This document shows, piece by piece, positions 42,801 to 51,992 of a DNA stretch of 64,000 nucleotides (position 1 is the first letter of the stretch; each line of letters begins with the position of its first letter). Under the pieces are notes generated by a model. It was not told the origin of the DNA, did no database searches, and was given only the letters and a program-made list of their open reading frames with translations. Location of the stretch: assembly GCA_029945375.1 (NCBI GenBank), contig CM057057.1, positions 930,001 through 994,000 of the forward strand, given 5' to 3'. The translations under genes were made by a program, and so were the position numbers. Source of the stretch: Agaricus subrufescens. Lineage: Eukaryota > Basidiomycota > Agaricomycetes > Agaricales > Agaricaceae.

Positions 42801-43141
42801 GCATCTCGTTCAACAGCAGCTCTGATAATTCACCTCCTGCGTGGCTAATGGTCACCACTTTGTTTCCACCAAAAACTGAGTCAATATCCATAAAGTTATC
42901 ATCAAGATCCAGCCACTCGTTGTCCATACTGTGCTCTAGTGAGAGTTAGAAGTGCGCATATGAGACCCTTGAACTTACTGCCATCTGCAGCTGTAGATCG
43001 TTTGCGGTGTATGAAGGCATGAGCCACTTGTTTCTCGCGGCCAGAAACCAATCAGCCAGATGCTGGGACACTACTTGGGCCCGTGAATATCTGTACTTTC
43101 TTAGATACAACGGATTTGAATCTCCCCATCGAGGAATAGGC
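39804..43141 (-). pseudogene. KDZ (Kyakuja-Dileera-Zisupton) transposase, probably with one nonsense codon
   Basis: KDZ transposases mobilise large DNA elements in mushrooms. Several exons run leftward. N-terminal exons (43141-42328) include GLRKDGRDWRDQ and a Trp-rich part. A Cys-containing region follows (RLRHVCPACTYTLEDEEDL, about 42090). The core exon at 41636-41160 has GGGYDIGCRFKTTL, GAFHGHAHNRMCQL, GLSDLKGAEHLFSRSN and VFHRQQRI, all hallmark motifs with candidate Asp, His and Glu. The C-terminal exons carry ELERKLGIEQTWEEEDE and MDQFFKIQRANEEI coiled coils and an acidic Gln/Glu tail ending at 39804. A TGA at 40311-40313 interrupts the C-terminal part without an obvious intron, so this copy may be dead or make a shorter protein. 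Confidence 0.8.
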
Positions 43142-43199
43142 TGAAGAGAAAGCAGATGAGTCAACAAACGTAACACATGCGTTTGGCTGCCAACCTTTC

Positions 43200-44460
43200 A
43201 CGTGATGAGGTTAACAGTGCAACTTCATTCAATTGTGGGTATGCACTAGAGACCGCGGTTTATAGCCCTGGAGAGCACGGGCAGGACTTGCTCAAGCAGG
43301 GCCTGTGTCATTGTGCGCAACTACTACTCAATGTAAGAGTGTGGTACTAAATGATCGAAGTTTTTGATATATGTCGATGTATGTCTAAATGCAGAAGACA
43401 TACAACCGTTGACTACCATTCAACTATTCTTATACAGAGTACTGTATTTGAGGGCCATCAGAGAACCGCACCCGAACATTTGACATGACGAAATTTAGCG
43501 TTCAACCAGAGATGTGACCACGAAACATCACTTCAAAATAGTCTCTGTATGTCAATGTATGTCAGCAAGGTTATAACATAATATTTTTGTATAATTAGGT
43601 AGGCCCCAAGGTACGTTGTTGTCAAATTTTGATTACCTACAGTTTGAGAAGATGATCCTTTGTAGATTTGCGTCAACATCTAGCTCCTGGCTAAAAAGTG
43701 TGATCCTGTTAGGAGATAAGACCACCTACATTGCAGTACCGACCATCATCGAGTGCATGCCGAAAAAGTGACATATGTTTTTTTTGAGTACACCTTTGGC
43801 AATGCTATAAGTTTAAATGTTTACTATAGCCACTATCTAATACCAGGATCTGAAGCCGCAAGTCAGTCTTAATGGCCCTCAAAGTGGCTTTTTATCGTGT
43901 TTTGAATATTTTTAAATCTTTTGTAGGACACGTTACGGGGAAAGACTCCACCTGATACTATGTATCACGTCTCCTGTTGCCAAAACGATTCAATAGAAAT
44001 ACGTCCGGCATAAGGTTTACCAGTGCGATGTTGTGCGATTGCTGGTCTGTTCCTACACATTGTTTACTTTGTAGCACTGGCCAAAGCAGCTTAATTTTCA
44101 CCGGAGGTTCTTACGTGTATAGACAGAACAGCAAGCCTAAGGTACAAGTAGTTTGGGGCTGCGTTATGTTTGAGATTCTGTTTCCTGACCACTTTTTATC
44201 CAGATGGCAGGATGGGAAGGATGTCTTCTGACCCGTGGGACGTGCATCATTTAGCCTATATCTGTCAACGAGCTAACATATTCTGTCAACAGTCTGACCG
44301 GATACGTCAGTCTGGAGCAGCCGGATCACTCAAAAAGTTATTACCAAGCCAAAAAAGATGTATATCAAAAATTGACACTGAACTAGCAGATATACATGTA
44401 CAAGATACAGAAATTTCAAAATTCAGACACCAGAGACGATGGCTTCAAGAGGACTTCAAG
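43200..44460. other. Internal non-coding part of the KDZ element
   Basis: About 1.2 kb between the transposase 5' end and the end of the RNase H1-N gene. Short frames exist (for example 43977-44231) but none has a recognisable motif or good splice context. TATGTCRATGTATGTC words repeat near 43370 and 43550. Confidence 0.4.
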
Positions 44461-44479
44461 GAAAAAAACAAGCACCGTT

Positions 44480-45955
44480 TCAGATGTGATCTATGTCGTC
44501 AGACATATACATTTTAACAAAGCGGCAATAAGCCTCAGTTTCATTCTCGCAGCGAATAAGTGTCCGGGAGGATTTTCCTCCCATCCTAATTGCAGTGCAC
44601 CTCATGCTGTTTTCAGAAAAGATATATATGAACTACAGATAATGACTTACCGGCCTTCATAGACCCCAGGGGTAGGGCCTCGGGGAACAACGTACCAGTG
44701 CCGATCGTTGGGGACAGGCGTCATTGGACTTATAGGGGAACCACAGCGAGACGTAGATGCTTCAACGGTATTAATGTCTCCAAGGTGGCGGATATGACGT
44801 GCAGCAAAGAAGTCCACAAACATCCAGCAAGCTTGATTAAACCCTTCACGACATTCATAAATTTCTGCTTCAGATGTATATCCCACATGTTGAACAGCAG
44901 AGGATCTAGAGAATAGAAAATTTACTAGGGGTATATGAATAAACGAAGTCAATGCTTTACCTGCCCAAATACACGCCGAGTTTGTTGCCAACGCGCACGA
45001 CCCACCAGCTGTCTTCATCGGTGCCATGGGATACAGTACCATTGAAAGCATTCAGATTGGGATTCGAGTCTTCCGGCGCAGGCGTATCTTGGTAGGATGC
45101 TCTGGGCGCCCGAGTTGAGCTGATACCAGACAAGGGAGAGGGGCGGTTCCCAAGGGCCGACCGTTGACTGGACAGAGGGGGGAGGGATGGGCGAGAATGG
45201 GGTTCCTTTTTGACATCCTTTTCAACTGCTTGGTTTAATGGCAAAGATTCTTTTTTGACGAAGGAAGAAGGCGGTGGGTTCAAAGAATGAGGAGCCACTT
45301 TCACTGGCTGCACTTCTTGGAAAACTGATGGGGCTCGTGGCGTCGAAGATGGTGGAGCAACAGTTCGAGCACGAGGTGCGGAGGATAGAAGAAGACTGGG
45401 GGCACGAGGCGCAGATGCCTGGCTGCAAGGAGTGTGTGGTGGGGTAATGAAATGGTGATTGGTCCAATCACTGGAAACGTGGCCGATCAGACCACGCTGC
45501 AAGGCATCATTGTAAGCAGTCTCGGCATCAGTGACTGAATGATATCCTTTATACCGGGCACCAGAGAACCATGACACTTGAGGCAAAGCGGATGCCCTAA
45601 ATCATCACCTCATGGGTTTAAACTTGGCGGGACTGCGGTTTGTACTCACCAGGTGTGGAAGATTCCAGTCTTGCGTCCGTGAAAAATCATGTAAGCTTTT
45701 TTCGGGCAGCGGCATGTACAGTCAGGGGGCGTATGCCTCCAGCCGCTGCGAGGGTTGGACTCAAGGATAGGGGAAGTTGGAGGTGATGAGAAATTGACAT
45801 CTTTGAGCATTGGAGAGGCGTCATTTTCGGAGAGCTTGTTGACATCTTGGGGCCCTGACAAAAGGTATTGAGCTACCTCTTCGGCTACAACTTTCTTTTA
45901 GGACTGTCTGTACGATGATAGCAAACTTACCTTCTGCGTTGTCTTCCATTTCCAT
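44480..45955 (-). CDS. Protein with two RNase H1 N-terminal-like domains, 415 aa, KDZ cargo
   Basis: The RNase H1 N-terminal (viroplasmin-like) domain binds RNA/DNA hybrids and double-stranded RNA; no catalytic RNase H domain is present here. Exons are 45955-45931, 45854-45650, 45596-44961, 44905-44651 and 44606-44480. All phases agree, giving exactly 416 codons with stop. Domain 1 spans the second intron (KKAYMIFHGRKTGIFHTW joined to ASALPQVSWFSGARYKGYHS, then AETAYNDAL). A Pro/Ser-rich linker with three SAPRA/STPRA-like repeats follows. Next is WWVVRVGNKLGVYLGR, which may be a further diverged copy, and near the end HWYVVPRGPTPGVYEGR starts domain 2, completed by the last exon (ENETEAYCRFV). 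The gene is intact, unlike the neighbouring transposase, and its start faces that of the + strand accessory gene. Confidence 0.75.
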
Positions 45956-46004
45956 CACATCATCATTGTCACAGTCATCACCGGCATCTATACAGGGACA
46001 TTGG

Positions 46005-47849
46005 TGACAGTGATGAAGATGATCGAGATTGGCTTACTAAATGGGTCAGCATTCATGCACTCGCGTTTTGGAGAGGTGGAGGGTAATCGCATGGCTAGAG
46101 AGAGAAAATATGAGTGCACAAGCTGCAAACTATGTGGTGAAAGCCAATGTGAACGCGAATTCCGCCTTCCCACAGGGCACAAAAAAAAAAGCCAAGCTGA
46201 CCCAAAGGCTTGCAGACAGATGTCAATAGAAGGCTAGCCAATGGGCATTGCTTAGCAACTTGTCACGCTTTGATCGTAAGACGCATCAGTTTTCAAAAAC
46301 ATTCACGACGCGAAAATCTCAAGATCTGGTTGCCGTATATTTTCCTGAAATGGACTCATCAATCTCACAGGTCTTGGAACCACGCCCGGTCGGTGATGAA
46401 AGTTACTGTTCCCAAAATCCTCTTTTGCCGGTCCAGCCTTTGTCTGTGCACCCACCCAGACAACTGTCTGGGGAACTAAAAAAGTCCTTTCATGAACAAC
46501 GCAAGCATAGGAAGCAGATCAATGAGTCCCTTCGTGCCGACCTGGATGTTTTTCGGGCCGATTGCGAAGTCAAAGTCAAAGAGTTGAGCATAAAACACTC
46601 GACTGACATTAACAAGATTCGAAATGATATTTATAATGTATCAATGTTCAAGTCACAACGCAAAATCAATTTATGGAATGCAGAGGTCTCGTATAAAGCT
46701 CAAGAGTTACGTCAAAGTAAGAATTAGATACCCTCCCATGTGATATTTAACTTTCATTGTTGCATCTAGAAGGGGAGAAAGGGGGGCTAGAAAAGGCTTG
46801 TGCTGACGTTCTTGAAGATCGCACCAAGCAAAATAACTCGGCCCTGGATCCAGAACAACAACTGATCATTATGCAACACGCCACTGATCAACGCGCCCTG
46901 AAGGAACGTGGCGCTCGCCCAACCAATAAGAGTGCTGCCATGGATGCTGCATTCACGGCCGCACGAGTTCAATCTGAGGTTGGTTCTATGACTATCTCCA
47001 TGTTGTTGAAGATATTGAGTTCAACGCCCTAGCTTAAGAAGTTGAGCAGTCGCACTGGCGCTGCCAGGTTGTTTATGATCACGCGAGGCCACTTAAATGA
47101 TTGTATTGCTCCCACAGGTTATGAGACAGATAATGCCGTAGGATTCTGTGATAAGGCCCTCGGCCATAACCTCATCGATGTTGGCACTCGCCTCGAAAGC
47201 TGGTCGATATTGAGGAGCCAAGGTAAGTTTTTATTATACATGTTGTTCAATTTGTACCCATGTTTATGAAGACCTCAAAACTGCTAATACTACAAAAGAA
47301 CTGCGAAGAAAATGTGTTGATATCATTATTGAGGGGTTGCGTGAGTGCAGATTAAATCTTCTATCATATAATTCTCAGATTGATGTAGGGGAGATTACCG
47401 GAAAACATGACGTGGCAATGAACTATCAAAATTACAGGAGTGCAATCGTTTCCCAGTACAAAGTTCAGTTGATTGGCTGGCTTGACCATATCCCTTTTTC
47501 CAATCCTTCAAATATTAGTACCCATCACCTCCAACGATTATCCGATGCTCTCCAGTCCCTGCAATGTCGATGGCAAATGATGACTCGCGAAGAGGTGGCT
47601 GCGCACAATGCCAAGCAAGATGCAACAATTGCCAGCGGAGGTACTGTTGGTAAAGCAAGGAAATCACGCTCTGACAAGAACAAAAAGCGTGTCATTCATG
47701 GTGAAGGAGAGGTTGTAGCAAAGAGGCGAAGAACTGGAGGGAAACCCACCTCTGAAACGCCAACTACGGGTGTGAGGGTCCAGGTCACAAGGCAACTTCC
47801 TCCCCAGTTTATACATCACGAATGCGGAGCATCCAGTGCTGACAACTAG
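46005..47849 (+). CDS. Accessory gene of the KDZ element, unknown function
   Basis: Several exons on the plus strand: an Asp-rich start with DWLTKWVSIHALAFWRG (from about 46005), about 46248-46716, 46770-46978, 47039-47221 and a last part from about 47270 to the stop at 47849. Introns at 46717-46769 and 46979-47038 keep frame. The middle is a long coiled coil (ELKKSFHEQRKHRKQINESL). Then follow GAARLFMITRGHLNDCIAPT and HDVAMNYQNYRSAIVSQYKV, motifs I associate with an abundant uncharacterised mushroom family seen with KDZ elements. The C-terminus is very basic (RKSRSDKNKKR, KRRRTGG) and probably nuclear. The first exon and start codon are unclear, because the frame near 46090-46250 contains stops; it may be degenerate at its 5' end. 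Confidence 0.55.
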
Positions 47850-47946
47850 TGGGGCTCATTGTATATCTTGATATCATGTATTTTCTTGTCACCTTAGTTT
47901 TTGGGTCTTTTATCTTGATATATTGTTGACTATCCACTCTGGCAAC

Positions 47947-48330
47947 GATTGATGTGACTTAGATCAGCCGTGGCAGGCCGTTGATGTGTGATTTGAACCG
48001 TGGGAGGTGTTTGATGCAGCTTAGATCAGCCGTGAGTGGTTATTGATGTGCGGGTTGAGCTGTGGGAGTGATTTGATGCGCAGGTTGAGCCGTGGGAGAC
48101 GCTTTGATGTGCGGGTTGAACCGTGGGAGGCATTTGATGCGCATGTTGAGCCGTGGGAGGCATTTGATGTGTGTGTTGAGCCGTGGGAGACGCTTTGATG
48201 CGCGGGTTGAGCCGTGGGAGGCATTTGATGCATGTGTTGAGCCGTGGGAGGCTTTTGATGCACAGGTTGAGCCGTGGGAGACGTTTTGATGTGCGGGCTG
48301 TGGCCTATATCAGCCGTGGGAGGCATTTGA
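47947..48330 (-). repeat. 30-bp minisatellite, right terminal inverted repeat of KDZ element
   Basis: About 12 units of the same minisatellite in the opposite orientation (GCATTTGATGCGCGGGTTGA and variants). More TG/CA variants at CpG positions occur here than in the left array, consistent with more deamination or an older state. Confidence 0.9.
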
Positions 48331-48793
48331 TGCGCATACCTCAGTATCTATGGACCGTGGTTAATTCTGATGGACACTGTCATCCATTTTGGGAAGCACA
48401 ACCCCCGGAATCCGCAGGATTATTGAAAGTGCGGATATATGTAATCTATGGTCTAATTAGAGTCTTCCGTAACAGTTGCCGCGTCTTCTAATAAAAAGAC
48501 AACTGTGGGAACCAGAGGTGTTTTTTTCTCACGACGCATTTTGGGTTCTACGAAATCAGACCCGCCCTCAGGCTCCTACCCAGCCGACTCACGTGTGTAC
48601 ATCCTATAGCAGACTCGACCAAACATGAACAAAGTATGGGTTTGCTCACGCAGTGAGGGGCTGGCACCTTATGTCTTTCGGCCATCACCGAGAATCAAAT
48701 TAGGTAGTCGATCCCACGAGAAAACAGATTCAATAATTATTTTGAATAATTAATAAAATATTAATTTGTCACGCTATCATCCATCATTTCCTG
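48331..48793. other. Flank of the KDZ element with a solitary inverted-repeat end
   Basis: No gene. The piece 48560-48690 matches 50490-50630 closely (CAGGCTCCTNCCCAGC, then GACTCACGTGTGTAC, then TTTCGGCCATCACC). It is the right end of a small transposon family whose left end here is missing. An AT-rich patch follows at 48730-48770. Confidence 0.55.
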
Positions 48794-49021
48794 ATGCCCG
48801 CTGGCACTGCCTCATTGTTGCACATCACCACTTTAGATTCCAATTGGACCAATGATCAAATAATAAATTTAGTGCAACAAAGGTTTGGGAAGCGGCCATG
48901 TTGGTATCAACTCAAAGTTGCCAAGGCGTTTTATGCTGGTCAGGACGTGGTTGGATGTGCACCCACAGGAGCAGGCAAGACACTCTCCTTCTGGATTCCT
49001 CTAGTAATGGCCCAATCTTGA
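48794..49021 (+). pseudogene. RecQ-like DEAD/DEAH helicase fragment (N-terminal)
   Basis: The frame opens at an ATG and contains a Q-motif-like part (FGKRPCWYQLKVAKAF) and a perfect Walker A motif, GCAPTGAGKTLSFWIPLVMA. It stops at 49021, before motifs II-VI of a helicase. The downstream sequence instead encodes, on the other strand, the end of a DUF6589-like frame. So only about 75 residues of a protein that is normally many hundred residues remain. Agaricomycete genomes carry many such Sgs1/RecQ-like copies; this one is a fragment left by a rearrangement or insertion. Confidence 0.75.
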
Positions 49022-50149
49022 TCATTTCTTTTCATCGAGCTTGTTGTATTCCAGGGGAAGATGGGCCAACAATTCGGCAACAGTTGATGGCACTGGAGGA
49101 TTAAGTGCCAATTCTCGTAATTGGTCAGTATGATTGAGGTCTTGCTTGGTAGTCAGGGGGTGTAACAGAAACATCGATGCTGTGGTGAGATAAACAAGGG
49201 TGTCCTTTGTTGAAGTTTCAAGCGTTGGAGTAGAATGGGTGAGGTCGATGTCAAGATTGTCATATGCGTATGAAGTGAGAAGAGTTGCGCCAAGATTTTG
49301 AATCTCTTCATGTGCCTTCTGAGATAAGTTTTGAATGGCTCTAGTAATGCTTGTGACTGATACTGAGACGCCCAGATGTGCCAAGAAGTTGCATGTCTGT
49401 TCGGAGATGTTACAAGACTGAAGGAATATACCAACAAGAGTCTGTAATGAATTACATCTCTGGTTAGTTGCCTGCATCATAATACTGATGCAGGTCACCT
49501 GTTTCTAGTTTAACAGTGATGAGATACCAAGAATTGAATCAATAAATGAACTGACAATGCGTTGCAGACACAGCCGCTGATGCTTGGCCTTGTCAACATC
49601 ATTTACTTTGTCACCACTCTCAAATTGTTCCAGAATATTATCATGCTGAGTGTCTGCGCCTATCTCAATGTCCTCTTCACTCTCCACATGTTTCTTAGTG
49701 CCATCCCATTTACCCTGCTCTCTTCTACGGTGTTGGATCACTGTTGAATCAGACTCCATCAAACTTCCAACCAGCTCCCAAACGTCTGGGGCATGGGCCT
49801 GTATTCCGCCTGCAATATTATCAATAGTACATTCCCTCATTTGTTCGGCAGTTACTGATCCTGCATTGAAGTGAAATCCTTTGTCGGGCTTGGTGATGTC
49901 TCGTATTTGTGATGTCAATTTTCGGACATATGTTTTCTTCATCCATTCATCCACTATCTTCTGAGTCCGTTCGTGGTAGCATAACCAATCTAACAAGTGA
50001 GGCAGGTCTTCAAGAAACTGGCTGATATATTGGGAGTCCTCAACTCCTGGCTCCAGTAATGTGCAGCAGATGAAATTTTCGAGGGGAAAATTGTTTACTT
50101 CGAGGGTTTGGATGACATTGTAGAATGGATTGGAGATTGGGGAGGTCAT
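49022..50149 (-). pseudogene. DUF6589-like protein, truncated and with an in-frame stop
   Basis: From the ATG at 50149 a frame of 376 codons runs to 49022, broken once by TAG at 49505-49507 with the same frame on both sides. The first part holds LLDWLCYHERTQKIVDEWM, the second QATNQRCNSLQTLVGIFLQS and TLLTSYAYDNLDIDL, which I recall from fungal DUF6589 proteins of unknown function. Those are usually much longer, so the C-terminal half is missing; it ends where the helicase fragment begins on the other strand. The single stop could be a CAG to TAG change. Confidence 0.6.
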
Positions 50150-50371
50150 CTGCAAGTTGTATACATGTGGAAAGATTACTATGTGGCTTATAATACATGT
50201 GTAATGCGTTATCAAGGTTTGGTGATGAAGTGTGGTGAACGTGCTTCGCGGATTCGAGATTGAGCTTGATCTACAGCGTCCTAATTTAGCTGTTGTTACG
50301 GTCACATTGTTAATAAGCAGATAAGTCCAAAACATGATTAAGTAAGTATTCTGACTCGCGCGGGAAAGTAC

Positions 50372-50630
50372 ATCAGTGATGGCCGAATGACATATAGTGC
50401 CAGCCACTCACTGAGCGAGCACACCTCTTTACGCAGTGTTTGGCTCTATTTGCCAAACGTGCGAACTCAGTCGAGTCAGTTGGGTAGGAGCCTGACCTGC
50501 CCTCAGGCTCCTTCCCAGCTGACTCACGTGTGTACGTCCTTAGCGGACTCAACCAAACACAAACAAAGTATGGGTTTGCTCACGCAGTGAGAGGCTGGCA
50601 CCATATGTGTTTCGGCCATCACCAACGATT
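50372..50630. mobile_element. About 255-bp inverted-repeat (MITE-like) element
   Basis: The left end GTGATGGCCGAATGACATA..TGCCAGCC and right end GGCTGGCACC..TTTCGGCCATCACC are inverted copies over about 45 bases, followed inward by CTCACTGNGNGAGCA on both sides. There is no coding capacity. Related solitary ends lie at 48655-48690 (right type) and 51391-51530 (left type, cut off at its inner side). Confidence 0.65.
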
Positions 50631-50639
50631 ACACTAGCA

Positions 50640-51540
50640 ATTCTCATAGGGCAAAAAAGGCAGCAGTCTAATTTTAGATTGTCATGCTATCTGCCCAATG
50701 GATGCACTATCACTCTCACCATCTCATTGTTATGCATTGGTAGCCCCTCAAAGCCTAGATTGAAATTTACAAGTATATGCATTTTTCTCAGATGAAATAA
50801 GAGTCTGAATGTCTGTGACCATTGAGTTTTTGATGATCTAACTCTGTCATACCCCCAAACAACCTGACTAACCTTGCGGCATGATATCTCAAGCATATTG
50901 TGTCCAAAAGCCGAACAGTGATGGTTTATAGCAATATAAAGGTCGTGGAAAGGTTTTAACTCTGGTGCTTCTAAATTGAATGTACAATGACTGATATACT
51001 CTATGTTTTTTGTAAGTTATAGTACACCTGGGAGATCTCAGCTAAATCTTGCTCTAAAAATTGGCAGCTTTGTAAAACTTTATAATTTGTTGTTATATAC
51101 CACAGAAAATAATTTGAAAGGCTCAAGGTAGAATTTAGAGTCAATAACCCTGTTTTATTCTTGCAAATATATTGCAAATACTGGGTTCAATTTCAATGCT
51201 GTGTCTCTAAAAAATTAGAGACTGCCATGTTAGCAGTGCCCCAACACTATCATTGACTCATATGTGAATTAGATATTAAACTGACTCAACAATAATGAGC
51301 TGCACCCCATGAACACACTTGAACTCGACATTGATCTATAATATCCGGATTTGGCTCATGTTACGGTCACACTATCTCGCGCGGGAAAAAATGTTTGGTG
51401 ATGCCTGAGAAAGGAGTGGTGCCAGCCGCTCACAAGGAGCACACCTCTTTACGAGGTGTTTGGCCCTATTTGCCAAACACATGAACGATGAGCGTGCTGG
51501 GTAGGAGCCTGACCTGCCCTGAGTTCTCGATGCATCACGT
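50640..51540. repeat. Non-coding stretch ending in a partial copy of 50.25-50.53 kb
   Basis: The first 650 bases show no gene. From about 51310 the sequence repeats 50250-50530 with changes (TGTTACGGTCACA, then CGCGCGGGAAA, then GAGCACACCTCTTTACG and GGGTAGGAGCCTGACCTGCC), and stops abruptly near 51530. It looks like a truncated relative of the element at 50372. Confidence 0.55.
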
Positions 51541-51554
51541 CGATCTCTTCAGTG

Positions 51555-51720
51555 ATGTGCCATCAGTCAGCAACGTCAGCAGATGCTGCTGATCAGCAGC
51601 AGCAGATGCCAGCAAATCAGCATCTGCTGAGCAGCGCTCAGCTCTCCCACACTAAGTATTGAGATTACGTGGGTCAGCAAACGGCAGCAGATCACCGATC
51701 TGCTGCGTTCCCACACTGCC
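51555..51720. repeat. CAGCAG/CTGCTG palindrome cluster, possible hAT-type MITE
   Basis: Nested inverted repeats such as CAGATGCTGCTGATCAGCAG, ATCAGCATCTGCTGAGCAGC and CAGCAGATCACCGATCTGCTG lie within 165 bases. The outer ends read CAGTG at 51556 and CACTG at 51718, the typical ends of hAT elements. The longer terminal repeat is weak and I could not confirm an 8-bp target duplication. Confidence 0.4.
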
Positions 51721-51992
51721 CTATCAAACTGGTTGGGTTCAATTGTTTCTGACCATATCGTGATTTTCATTCAACTATAGATTCACGACCTACACTTTAC
51801 TAAATACTACTAGCTATAGCAATTGTTAAATAAATTATCTTTACCAATTTAATGGTTTCAATTTTTGTATATCTTATCTATGAGTGGTAATAACTACAAG
51901 CAATGACAACAGCACGAGGAAGGCAGACAGTGACTGTGCTTGGCAGTGAAATTACAACTCATCAACTTGAACGTTCACCAAGAGCCTAAACA

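Larger units (their letters stand above)
39198..48330. mobile_element. Composite KDZ DNA transposon (about 9.1 kb)
   Basis: The two ends are inverted copies of one structured region: GTATAGGCCACAGCCCGC then a 30-bp minisatellite at the left (39198-39700), and the same, reversed, at the right (47947-48312, with one extra unit to 48330). The order of variant units matches between ends, including a CAATAACCACTCACGG variant and a CGGCTGATCTAAG junction, so these are true terminal inverted repeats. Inside are a KDZ transposase (-), a gene with RNase H1 N-like domains (-) and an accessory gene (+), with divergent starts near 45.96 kb. Confidence 0.75.
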
